NCBI RefSeq assembly: GCF_014873875.1
Contig: NZ_JADBEM010000001.1
Coordinates: 8,990,001 to 9,054,000, forward strand
DNA: 64,000 nucleotides
From: Actinopolymorpha pittospori
GTDB lineage: Bacteria; Actinomycetota; Actinomycetes; Propionibacteriales; Actinopolymorphaceae
Direction: 5' to 3'
Shown: in pieces, positions 16,691-24,005 of the stretch
Position numbering within the stretch: position 1 is the first letter of the stretch
How the letters are laid out: the number at the start of each line of letters is the position of its first letter
Position numbers and translations under genes: made by a program
Notes under the pieces: model-generated
Told to the model about the DNA's origin: nothing
Database searches by the model: none
What the model saw: only the letters and a program-made list of their open reading frames with translations

Positions 16691-17569
16691 ATGCCACCGA
16701 GTCGCCGCTCGTTCCTCGCCGCCGGTGTCGGAGCCCTGGCCGTGGGTTCGGCAGGGGTCGGACTGGTCGAGACCCACGTCGTCCCGGGCCGGACCACCCT
16801 GCACACGGCACTGGGCCTCACCGGGGAGAACGGCACGATTCCCGACGTCGAACCAGGCCAACGGGTCACCGGGTCGTTCCGGTCCGCCGCCCTGGGCGAC
16901 GCGCAGGTCCACTGGGCCGCCGCGTACCCACCCGGCTCTCCCACCGACGCCCCGCTGCCCGTCGTGCTGGCTCTCCACGGCCGCGACGGCGACCACCGCT
17001 CGGCGTTCGACGATCTCGGGCTGGATCGCTTCATGGCCGCCGCGGTGGCGAAGTGGCCGACCCCCTTCGCGCTCGTCTCGGTCGACGGCGGCGCCGCGAC
17101 GTTCTGGCACCGTCGCCGCAACGGCGACGACCCGCAGGCGATGCTCCTCACCGAACTCCTCCCGCTGCTCTCCGAACGTGGCCTGCGGACGGACCGGATC
17201 GGTCTCTTCGGTTGGTCGATGGGCGGGTACGGCGCGCTGCTGCTGGCCGAGCGGCATCCCGACCGGGTCGCCGCGGCCGCGGCGCTGAGCCCGGCGCTGT
17301 GGGAGAACTACGACGACGTCCGGCCGGGCGCGTTCGACAACGAGACCGACTTCAGGGCCAACGACGTCTTCGCCGACCAGCGGCCACTGGACGGCCTGCG
17401 GCTGCGGATCGACTGCGGACAGGACGACGCCTTCGCGGCCGCGACGAGGTCCTTCGTACGGGCGCTGCACCCGCGACCGAGCGGCGGCTTCCAGCCCGGT
17501 GCGCACACCATCGGCTACTGGTGCCGGATGGTTCCCGACCACCTCGCCTTCCTCGCCTGGAACCTCTGA
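16691..17569 (+). CDS. Tat-exported alpha/beta esterase (esterase D family)
   Basis: A 292-residue secreted esterase. The N-terminus SRRSFLAAGVGALAVGS is a twin-arginine signal (R5-R6), consistent with export of a folded enzyme. The catalytic serine is S176 in GWSMGGYGALL; the acid is in the DCGQDDAF region and the His in HTIGYWCRMVPDHLAF. The LALHGRDGDH loop supplies the oxyanion hole. Family members hydrolyse acyl esters (mycolyltransferase or S-formylglutathione hydrolase-like). No clear ribosome site precedes the ATG at 16691. Confidence 0.85.
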   Translation: MPPSRRSFLAAGVGALAVGSAGVGLVETHVVPGRTTLHTALGLTGENGTIPDVEPGQRVTGSFRSAALGDAQVHWAAAYPPGSPTDAPLPVVLALHGRDGDHRSAFDDLGLDRFMAAAVAKWPTPFALVSVDGGAATFWHRRRNGDDPQAMLLTELLPLLSERGLRTDRIGLFGWSMGGYGALLLAERHPDRVAAAAALSPALWENYDDVRPGAFDNETDFRANDVFADQRPLDGLRLRIDCGQDDAFAAATRSFVRALHPRPSGGFQPGAHTIGYWCRMVPDHLAFLAWNL

Positions 17570-17592
17570 GCGGGTCCCCGCTCGCTTCAGGC

Positions 17593-18171
17593 TCAGGCGT
17601 TCCAGCGTTGGATCGCGGGGGTCTCGCCGCGCTCCCAACCCAACACGCTCACGGTCGCGACGTCGAGGACCAGGTTGGCGCCCACCCGCGGCGGCAGGTC
17701 CATCCAGCGCGCGCCGAGGACCCGGAGGAAGTGTCCGTGGGAGAAGACGAGCGCCCGCGTCGACGCCTCGCGGCGGACCCGAGCGATGAGCAGGTCGGCT
17801 CGGGCGGCGACCTGCTCCAGGGACTCCCCACCGGGTGAGGGGTGCGTCCAGACACTCCAGTCCGGGTCGTCCTCCCGAATCTGTGCGGTGGTGCGGCCCT
17901 CGTGGTCGCCGTACCTCCACTCCTGCGCGCCGGGATCGATCTCGATCCGGTCGCCGAAGCCCGCGAGTCGGGCGGTCTCGCGGGCTCGGGACAGCGGGCT
18001 ACTGAGCACCAGGTCGAAGCTCGTACCGGCGAGACGATCACCGAGCTCCCAGGCCGAGCGTTCCCCGGCCTGGGTCAGCGGAACGTCGGTGATACTGGTG
18101 TGGCGGCTCGTTCGGCTCCATTCGGTCTCACCGTGCCGGGCGAGCCAGAGTTCGGGACGAGGGTCGTTCAC
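17593..18171 (-). CDS. histidine phosphatase (phosphoglycerate mutase-like)
   Basis: A 192-residue phosphatase with the LARHGETEW motif carrying the phosphoryl-accepting His (residue 13), the second Arg in SSPLSRARETA, the proton-donor Glu near QEWRYGDHEG and the late FSHGHFLR His. Length and motifs fit the acid phosphatase/GpmB-like branch. GTG start at 18171 lies seven bases after the stop of the YflT-like gene, so the two are one operon. Substrate unknown. Confidence 0.9.
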   Translation of the reverse strand: MNDPRPELWLARHGETEWSRTSRHTSITDVPLTQAGERSAWELGDRLAGTSFDLVLSSPLSRARETARLAGFGDRIEIDPGAQEWRYGDHEGRTTAQIREDDPDWSVWTHPSPGGESLEQVAARADLLIARVRREASTRALVFSHGHFLRVLGARWMDLPPRVGANLVLDVATVSVLGWERGETPAIQRWNA

Positions 18172-18178
18172 CCGCGCC

Positions 18179-18664
18179 TCACAGCTCGCCGGTCTGCAGC
18201 GCGAGCCGGGCGAGCAGGTGTCGCGCTTCCTCGGCGTGGTCGGGTCTGCAGATCACCTCGTAGGTGCCCGCGACGACCTGGGTCATGGACGTGAAGTCCC
18301 GGCGACCACCGGTCGCGCGGTAGCCGATCCAGCCGAAGAGAACGCCGAACACCAAACCGATCACGATGGCGAGGACGATCACCACGACCGCGTTGCCACC
18401 GGATGGCGTGAAAAGGCTGAGCAGGATGCCGACGAAGAGGCCCCACCAGGCACCTCCTCCAGCGCCGATCCCGATCGCACGGCCCTGCGTCAGCCGACCG
18501 GTGACACGCTCGACCAGCTTCAGGTCACTGCCCACGATGGAGACGTTCTCGACCGGGAACTTGTTGTCGGAAAGGAAATCGACGGCTCGTTGCGCCGCGG
18601 CGTAGGTCCCGTGGGAACCGACCGACACGCCGGCCGGAAGCTCTGGAAGCGGTTGTCTGCGCAT
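18179..18664 (-). CDS. general stress protein, YflT-like domain with a two-helix membrane insert
   Basis: A 161-residue protein of the family related to B. subtilis general stress protein 17M/YflT. The start of the domain (VGSHGTYAAAQRAVDFLSDNKFPVENVSIVGSDL is the signature region at about 14-48) is interrupted by a Gly-rich membrane segment, GAGGGAWWGLFVGILLSLF and VVVIVLAIVIGLVFGVLFG, then closes with VVAGTYEVICRPDHAEEAR. ATG at 18664 is favoured because AGGAG is six bases upstream; a GTG three bases earlier is too close to it. First gene of the operon with the histidine phosphatase. Confidence 0.85.
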   Translation of the reverse strand: MRRQPLPELPAGVSVGSHGTYAAAQRAVDFLSDNKFPVENVSIVGSDLKLVERVTGRLTQGRAIGIGAGGGAWWGLFVGILLSLFTPSGGNAVVVIVLAIVIGLVFGVLFGWIGYRATGGRRDFTSMTQVVAGTYEVICRPDHAEEARHLLARLALQTGEL

Positions 18665-18897
18665 CACGAACTCCTCGAGATCTCGGATCGTTCATCGGCG
18701 ACGGAGTCGGGTGGGCGTATCGGCTGCCTCCTTCGAGGATGCCCCACTATCTCGAATTTGACGCTGATAGGCTGTACGTCGGTCGCTTCCGTCCAGACAT
18801 AGGCCACGAGCCGCCCATCTTGGGCTCCGGCGTTTCGGACTCGCGATCCCTGGTGGTCCCGCCCTCGCGGGGGCCTGGCGTCAAGGAGGTGGATCGG

Positions 18898-18960
18898 GTG
18901 AAACCTGCCTGTCCGTGCAGTACCCGCGTCCTCCGTCGCCTTCCGGCCAGCCAGCGTTAG
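18898..18960 (+). CDS. candidate 20-residue leader peptide upstream of corA
   Basis: GTG at 18898, with AAGGAGGT (18883-18890, fully complementary to the 16S rRNA tail) seven bases before it, opens 20 codons ending at TAG (18958-18960), 107 bp before corA. The peptide is VKPACPCSTRVLRRLPASQR: three prolines, two cysteines, strongly basic. Magnesium transporter genes mgtA and corA of enteric bacteria are controlled by proline-containing leader ORFs, which makes the position suggestive; there is no proof that this one is translated. The same frame is open back to ATG at 18739, but that start has no usable ribosome site. Confidence 0.4.
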   Translation: MKPACPCSTRVLRRLPASQR

Positions 18961-18987
18961 CACGCCTCGCCACCGGTTTCCGGGCTT

Positions 18988-19060
18988 CGGAGGACCTCCG
19001 CCGTCCATCTCCACATCGTGGGTGGACGGGTTCGCTCGCCGTTTTTCGGGACGAGGAGGT
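18988..19060 (+). promoter_or_regulatory. possible attenuator/anti-Shine-Dalgarno element before corA
   Basis: ACCTCC (18994-18999) is exactly complementary to the corA ribosome site GGAGGT (19055-19060), and also pairs locally with CGGAG (18988-18992), so the two pairings exclude each other. Between them lies CCGTCCATC/GGTGGACGG (19001-19009 and 19021-19029, one G-U), followed by GTTTTT. This resembles a translational or Rho-type attenuator; inferred from base pairing only. Confidence 0.4.
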
Positions 19061-19067
19061 GGCCGAT

Positions 19068-20204
19068 ATGGCCCTGCCCACCACCACCGTTCGTGACCAG
19101 CGCACCGCCGTGCTCGGCGGACGGCGCGCCCGCGCCATGATGCGCGCGATCCGACGCCGGCCCACCGTCGGTGCGCACCCACTCTCCTCACCGTCGTCGA
19201 CCAGTCCGCAGACCGCGGTGGTCGACTGGGCCTTCTACCGGGACGGCAAGCGCCAGGACGACGTCACGTCGTACGCCGACGCCGTCAACCGGGCTCGGCA
19301 GGGCGGCGGGTTCGTCTGGATCGGCCTGTTCGAACCCAGCGAGAGCCAGCTCGCCGGAATCGCGGCGGAGTTCGAGCTGCACCCCCTCGCCGTCGAGGAC
19401 GCCGTCACGGCACACCAGCGGCCGAAGCTGGAGCGCTACGGCGACTCGCTGTTCGCGGTGTTCAAGACCGTTCGCTACTGTCCGCACGAGGAGCTCACCT
19501 CGACCAGCGAGGTCGTCGAGACCGGCGAGGTGATGGCCTTCGTGGGTCCGGAGTTCGTGGTGACCGTGCGACACGGCGACCACAGCGCGCTCGGCCAGGT
19601 ACGCCGGCAGCTGCAGGAAAACCCGGACCACCTCGCGCACGGACCGTCCGCGGTGCTCCACGCCGTCGCCGACCGGGTGGTGGACGACTACCTGACCGTC
19701 GTCGACCGGCTCCAGGACGACATCGACGAGCTGGAGATCTCCGTCTTCTCCGCCCGCGGGGCGCGCAACGTCGAACGCGTCTACCAGCTCAAGCGCCAGG
19801 TCCTCGAGCTGAAGCGGGCGGTGGCGCCACTCGCCGGTCCGCTCCGCCAACTCGCCGAACGTCCGGTCCGGCTGGTCGCCCCGGAGATCCGGGAGTACTT
19901 CCGCGACGTCGAGGACCACCTCGCGCGCGTCCGGGAGCAGGTCGCCGCCTTCGACGAGTTGCTCACCTCGATCCTGCAGGCGAGCCTGGCCCAGCTCACC
20001 GTCGCCGAGAACGAGGACATGCGCAAGATCTCGGCCTGGGTCGCGATCCTTGCCGTGCCGACCATGATCGCCGGCATCTACGGCATGAACTTCACCCACA
20101 TGATGGGGACCGACTGGCCCTACGGTTATCCCACCGTCCTCATCGTGATCGCGGTGATCTGTGCGATGTTGCACCGCTACTTCAAGCGCAACGGCTGGCT
20201 CTGA
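19068..20204 (+). CDS. corA: CorA family magnesium/cobalt transport protein
   Basis: A 378-residue pentameric divalent-cation channel. A large cytosolic N-terminal alpha/beta domain is followed by a long helix (about 195-310) and two C-terminal transmembrane helices; the first ends with the hallmark YGMNF (G339, M340, N341). The C-terminus RYFKRNGWL is basic, as usual. ATG at 19068 has GAGGAGG eight bases upstream. The first 45 residues are Arg/Thr-rich and non-conserved. Position next to YflT-like and histidine phosphatase genes, divergent, resembles Rv1239c. Preceded by a possible regulatory leader. Confidence 0.93.
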   Translation: MALPTTTVRDQRTAVLGGRRARAMMRAIRRRPTVGAHPLSSPSSTSPQTAVVDWAFYRDGKRQDDVTSYADAVNRARQGGGFVWIGLFEPSESQLAGIAAEFELHPLAVEDAVTAHQRPKLERYGDSLFAVFKTVRYCPHEELTSTSEVVETGEVMAFVGPEFVVTVRHGDHSALGQVRRQLQENPDHLAHGPSAVLHAVADRVVDDYLTVVDRLQDDIDELEISVFSARGARNVERVYQLKRQVLELKRAVAPLAGPLRQLAERPVRLVAPEIREYFRDVEDHLARVREQVAAFDELLTSILQASLAQLTVAENEDMRKISAWVAILAVPTMIAGIYGMNFTHMMGTDWPYGYPTVLIVIAVICAMLHRYFKRNGWL

Positions 20205-20231
20205 CCCCGGTACGACAACGGCTCCGACAAC

Positions 20232-20269
20232 CCCGCGTGCCCCGTGCCCATGATCACGGGGTACGCGGG
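20232..20269. terminator. bidirectional terminator between corA and the SRPBCC gene
   Basis: A 15-bp stem with one G-U step: CCCGCGT-G-CCCCGTG / CACGGGG-T-ACGCGGG, eight-nt loop, between convergent genes. Confidence 0.75.
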
Positions 20270-20280
20270 ATGTATGTAGG

Positions 20281-20784
20281 TCAGGCTGCGGCGCCTCCTG
20301 TCGCCTTCGCGAACGCCTGGAGCATCCCGGGCCAGCCGCCCTCGCTGCCGACGGAACCCCGCATGGAGTCCCATCCGGTTCCGTGCCGCTCGAGTTCGGA
20401 GTGCACCAGCGTGACCTTCGTCCGTCCTGCTCCGTCGGACCCGAAGTGCACGTCGACCCGGCTGGCCTGGTCCAGGTCGGGGTCGAACGTCCACGCCAGG
20501 TTGATCTGCCAGGCGAACGCGAGATGGTGCGGGCGGTCCCACGCGAGGACCGTTCCCCACTGGCACTCCGTACCGTCGACGTCGCGCCCGTAGCACCGGC
20601 CGCCGACACGAGGTTCGACGACCTCCTTGTCGAGAGTCCCGCCACCCAGGTGGTGGGCACGCGGCCACCAGGTGTCGATCCCCTCGGTGAAGACGTCGAA
20701 AGCCGTCTCGATCGGCGCGTTCACCACGATCTCGGTACGGACCAACGCGTCCTCAGCGCCACGCGTGGTGGGCTCCTGTGTCAT
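20281..20784 (-). CDS. SRPBCC (AHSA1-like) domain protein
   Basis: A 167-residue START-like ligand-binding protein. It begins the domain with IVVNAPIETAFDVFTEGIDTWWP and contains VEPRVGGRCYGRDVDG, WGTVLAWDRPHHLAFAW and the C-terminal GWPGMLQAFAK helix. The ATG at 20784 overlaps the stop of arsR in an ATGA junction, so translation is coupled. Such ArsR-SRPBCC pairs are frequent in actinobacteria; ligand unknown. Confidence 0.9.
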   Translation of the reverse strand: MTQEPTTRGAEDALVRTEIVVNAPIETAFDVFTEGIDTWWPRAHHLGGGTLDKEVVEPRVGGRCYGRDVDGTECQWGTVLAWDRPHHLAFAWQINLAWTFDPDLDQASRVDVHFGSDGAGRTKVTLVHSELERHGTGWDSMRGSVGSEGGWPGMLQAFAKATGGAAA

Positions 20785-21101
20785 CGTGCTTCCTCTCCCG
20801 GGCCCTCGACCCGCTCCTTGAAGGCGGTCAGCGCCTGGGTCCAGAACCCATGGAAGTACGCCTGGAGCCCGGCGACGCCGTCCGGATTGAGGCGGTAGAC
20901 CCGCCGGGTGCCGACCGGTTCGTCGACCACCAGCCCCGCCTGCTTGAGCACCTTGAGGTGTTGGGACACCGCCGGCCGGCTGACCGGAAGGTCGCGGGCG
21001 AGTTCCCCGACCGCGCACGGCCCCTGCCCGAGACGTTCGAAGATCGCCCGCCTGGTCGGGTCACCGAGCGCCTCCAGTGCCGCGCCCTGGTAAGTCCTCA
21101 C
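20781..21101 (-). CDS. ArsR/SmtB family winged-helix repressor
   Basis: A 106-residue repressor with the ArsR winged helix: LEALGDPTRRAIFERL, GELARDLPVSRPAVSQHLKVLKQAGLV, RRVYRLNPDG. No metal-binding Cys motif (ELCVCDL) is present, so it is one of the non-metal group paired with an SRPBCC protein. GTG start at 21101 has no ribosome site but TAGCTT lies seven bases upstream, so it is probably leaderless. A dyad overlaps that -10 box (see 21106-21123), implying autoregulation. Stop overlaps the SRPBCC start. Confidence 0.92.
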   Translation of the reverse strand: MRTYQGAALEALGDPTRRAIFERLGQGPCAVGELARDLPVSRPAVSQHLKVLKQAGLVVDEPVGTRRVYRLNPDGVAGLQAYFHGFWTQALTAFKERVEGPGEEAR

Positions 21102-21105
21102 GAAC

Positions 21106-21123
21106 GGTAAGCTACAACTTACC
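21106..21123 (-). promoter_or_regulatory. arsR operator overlapping its -10 box
   Basis: GGTAAG-CTACAA-CTTACC, a perfect 6-6-6 dyad. Read leftward, the arsR promoter is TTGCGT (21138-21133), an 18-bp spacer and TAGCTT (21114-21109), with the GTG start seven bases on. Repressor bound to the dyad would cover the -10 element. Confidence 0.6.
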
Positions 21124-21228
21124 GATCTGCGAACGCAAGCCTCACGACGTCGGTCCCAGAACCCAGAAACCGACACCACTCAACGGGATCGACCTGGAGG
21201 GCCATGGCCCCGCGCGGGCGAGAAGTCC

Positions 21229-21234
21229 TACGCT
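21229..21234 (+). promoter_or_regulatory. candidate leaderless -10 box of the S9 peptidase gene
   Basis: TACGCT followed by six bases and the ATG at 21241; no Shine-Dalgarno. Confidence 0.4.
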
Positions 21235-21240
21235 CGGCCG

Positions 21241-23235
21241 ATGACCACCAAGGCAGTCGCTCCCTACGGAGAATGGGTCTCGCCGGTCAGCGCCTCGATG
21301 CTGACGGCAGCCGCCCGCCCACTGAGCTTCCCGACGATCGTCGGTGACGAGATCTGGTGGGCGGAGGGTCGCCCCGCCGAGGGCGGCCGGTCGACCGTCA
21401 TGGCTCGTCGTTCCGACGGGACCGTCGAGGAACTGTTGCCGGCGCCGTGGAACACCCGCACCCGCGTACACGAGTACGGCGGACGCTCCTTCGTCGGCGT
21501 ACCCGGACCGGCCGGCCACGCACTCGTCTTCGCGCAGTTCGACGGCCAGCGGCTCTACCGCCTCGACCCGGGCGCCGAGCGGCCGGTTCCGCTCACACCC
21601 GCGCCCGCGATCCCGGCCGGACTCCGCTACGCCGACCTGGTCGTCGCCCGCGACGGCGCCGAGGTGTGGTGCGTCCGGGAACGCCACACCGACGACGACC
21701 TCGAACGCCACCTGGTCGCCGTCCCCACCGACGGAAGCGCCGCCGAGGACGAGAACGCGATCCGGGAGATCGTCGGCGGTTCCCGTTTCCTCGCCAACCT
21801 CCGCCTCTCGCCTGACGGCACCCGGCTCGCCTGGCTCGCCTGGGACCACCCCCGGATGCCCTGGGACGGCACCGAGCTTCGGGTCGGCGCGCTCGACGCG
21901 TCCGGCCGGGTGCCGGAGTGGACCACGATCCTCGGCGGTCCCACCGAGTCGGTGTTCCAGCCTGAGTGGGCAGACGACGACCAGCTGTACGCCGTCTCCG
22001 ACCGGACCGGGTGGTGGAACCTCTACCGCCTCGACGCCTCGGGCGGCGAGCCCGTCGCGCTGCGTTCCGCGCAGGAGGAGTTCGGCGCACCGCTGTGGCA
22101 GCTCGGGTACACGTCCTACGCCGCCCTGCCCGACGGCACCGTGCTGTGCATGCACGGCCCGGTCCCGTCGGGCACTGAGCGGATCGGCCGGCTCGACCCG
22201 GCGACCGGCACGCTGACCGACCTCGACCTGCCTTACCAGGTGTTCGGCACCAGCCTTGCCGTCTCCGGTGGGCGGGCGGTCGTCGTCGCGGGAGGGCCCA
22301 CCACCCCAACCGCCCTGGTCCGGTTCGCCGCCTCCGGTGACGGGAGCGACGTCGAGGTCCTGCGGAGCGCGCTGGACCCCGACCTGGTTCCCGACGCGGG
22401 CTACCTTCCGATCCCCGAGTCGACCACGCTGCCCGGTGGCGACGGCCAGGGCGTGCACGTCCACGTCTACCCGCCGGCCAACGCCGACTTCGAGGCACCG
22501 ACGGGTGAGTTGCCGCCGTACGTCGTCTTCGTCCACGGCGGCCCGACCTCGGCCTCGCTGGCCACCCTCGACCTCGGCAAGGCCTACTTCACCAGCCGCG
22601 GCATCGGCGTGGTCGACGTCAACTACGGCGGCTCCACCGGCTACGGCCGCGCCTACCGGGAACGCCTGCGCGACCAGTGGGGCATCGTCGACGTCGAGGA
22701 CTGCGCGGCCGCGGCCCGGGCGCTGGTCGACCGCGGTGACGCCGATCCGGCCCGGCTCGCGATCCGTGGTGGCAGCGCCGGCGGCTGGACGACGCTCTGC
22801 GCGGTCACCGACACCGACGTCTTCGCCGCTGGGACGTCGCTGTTCGGTGTGGCCGACGTCCGGCTCCTGGCCGCGACCACGCACGACTTCGAGTCGCGCT
22901 ACCTCGACGGTCTGGTGGGCGACCTGAGCGACCCCGCCATCGCCGCCCGCGCCGACAAGCGTTCTCCGCTGAGCCACGCCGACCAGACCCGCTGCCCGGT
23001 CCTGCTGCTGCAGGGATCCGACGACCCGGTCGTCCCCCTCGAACAGGCCGAGAAGTTCCGGGACGCGCTCGCCAGCCAGAGCATCCGGCACGCGCTCATG
23101 GTCTTCCCGGGCGAGCAGCACGGCTTCCGGAAGGCGGAGTCCATCATCGCCGCCACCGAGGCTGAACTCTCGTTCTACGGCCAGGTGATGGGCTTCGAAC
23201 CGCCGGGGGTCCCCCGCATCACCCTCAGCGACTGA
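21241..23235 (+). CDS. S9 family prolyl oligopeptidase-like peptidase
   Basis: A 664-residue cytosolic serine peptidase with an N-terminal seven-blade beta-propeller (repeated LSPDGTRLAWLAW-like blades) and a C-terminal alpha/beta hydrolase domain. Catalytic residues: S512 in RGGSAGGW, D594/D595 in QGSDDPVVP and H627 in GEQHGFR. Oxyanion/substrate loop HGGPTSASLA. Relatives are dipeptidyl or acylaminoacyl peptidases. Start ATG at 21241 is the conserved one and has a leaderless-type promoter. Confidence 0.92.
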   Translation: MTTKAVAPYGEWVSPVSASMLTAAARPLSFPTIVGDEIWWAEGRPAEGGRSTVMARRSDGTVEELLPAPWNTRTRVHEYGGRSFVGVPGPAGHALVFAQFDGQRLYRLDPGAERPVPLTPAPAIPAGLRYADLVVARDGAEVWCVRERHTDDDLERHLVAVPTDGSAAEDENAIREIVGGSRFLANLRLSPDGTRLAWLAWDHPRMPWDGTELRVGALDASGRVPEWTTILGGPTESVFQPEWADDDQLYAVSDRTGWWNLYRLDASGGEPVALRSAQEEFGAPLWQLGYTSYAALPDGTVLCMHGPVPSGTERIGRLDPATGTLTDLDLPYQVFGTSLAVSGGRAVVVAGGPTTPTALVRFAASGDGSDVEVLRSALDPDLVPDAGYLPIPESTTLPGGDGQGVHVHVYPPANADFEAPTGELPPYVVFVHGGPTSASLATLDLGKAYFTSRGIGVVDVNYGGSTGYGRAYRERLRDQWGIVDVEDCAAAARALVDRGDADPARLAIRGGSAGGWTTLCAVTDTDVFAAGTSLFGVADVRLLAATTHDFESRYLDGLVGDLSDPAIAARADKRSPLSHADQTRCPVLLLQGSDDPVVPLEQAEKFRDALASQSIRHALMVFPGEQHGFRKAESIIAATEAELSFYGQVMGFEPPGVPRITLSD

Positions 23236-23260
23236 ACCGGATCTGTGACAACCTCGCCCC

Positions 23261-23827
23261 ATGAGTGACGCGGAGCGCGACCAGGCCGTCCGGCTGGCCC
23301 TCGTCGAGGAGGCCGCCCGTCGTTCCTCGGTGCTGTGGCTGGACTACGCCGGCCTCGACCGGCCTCGACCGGCATGGCACGTCTGGAAGGACGGGGCGGC
23401 CTACGTCGTCGCCGACGCCGGCGAGGGCAGGGGCGAGGGCACGGCCGGCCCGGAGCAGTCCCTGCCCGGGCTGGCCGGGGCCTCCTCCGCCACGGTCAAC
23501 TGCCGCTCCAAGGACAGCGGCGCCCGGCTGGTCAGCTGGCGCGCCGCCGTCGAGCGCCTGGCTCCCGGCACTCCGGACTGGGAGGAAGCGCTCGGTGCGC
23601 TGCGCGCGGACCGGCTCAACACCGTCGACGGCCCCGGCCTGGCGGCCCGCTGGGCCGAGTCCGCCGTCATCGTGCGCCTCACACCTACCGGTGAGGTGCT
23701 CGAGGCGCCTGGTTCGATGCCGGCCGACCGAGCCGCCGCACCGCCTCCGGCCAGCCCGGCGACCACCACCGGACGCCTTCCCTGGGTCGTACACAAACGG
23801 CCGCGGCACCGGCCGCGCCTGTCCTGA
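23261..23827 (+). CDS. conserved actinobacterial protein of unknown function
   Basis: A 188-residue protein recalled from Nocardioidaceae genomes as hypothetical. Its core (AWHVWKDGAAYVVADAGEG, then SATVNCRSKDSGARLVSWRAAVERL) looks like a small beta-barrel resembling the FMN-binding split-barrel fold, but I see no clear cofactor motif. The C-terminal 40 residues are Ala/Pro-rich, ending in a basic tail. Near the start an 11-bp tandem duplication (about 23346-23368) encodes LDRPRP. Follows the S9 gene by 25 bp and may be cotranscribed. Confidence 0.65.
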   Translation: MSDAERDQAVRLALVEEAARRSSVLWLDYAGLDRPRPAWHVWKDGAAYVVADAGEGRGEGTAGPEQSLPGLAGASSATVNCRSKDSGARLVSWRAAVERLAPGTPDWEEALGALRADRLNTVDGPGLAARWAESAVIVRLTPTGEVLEAPGSMPADRAAAPPPASPATTTGRLPWVVHKRPRHRPRLS

Positions 23828-24005
23828 GCGCGGCGTCCCCACCAGGCCCGCACAGCGCCGCACCTGGCGTACGACCGGCCGCGTGGCCCGTTTGTCGACT
23901 TCGCTCCGTCCCGACCACACAGTCGGGCCACCGCGGTTCGACCTCGGGCCTGTCGTCGCCTCCAGCGGGTTAGCCTGACCGTGGCGACGAAAGGGGCAGC
24001 AGAAG

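Larger units (their letters stand above)
18665..19067. other. 403-bp intergenic region holding the corA leader
   Basis: Gene-free by ordinary criteria. It contains a small reading frame with a perfect Shine-Dalgarno (18883-18960), the hairpin CGGAGG/CCTCCG at 18988-19000, a 9-bp stem at 19001-19029 and a GTTTTT run at 19041-19046, all on the + strand just before corA. See the separate entries. Confidence 0.6.

Noticed and set aside
18739..18897. 73-residue ORF upstream of corA from ATG 18739
   Set aside because: No usable ribosome site before the ATG and no recognisable domain; only its last 20 codons, from GTG 18898, have start support.
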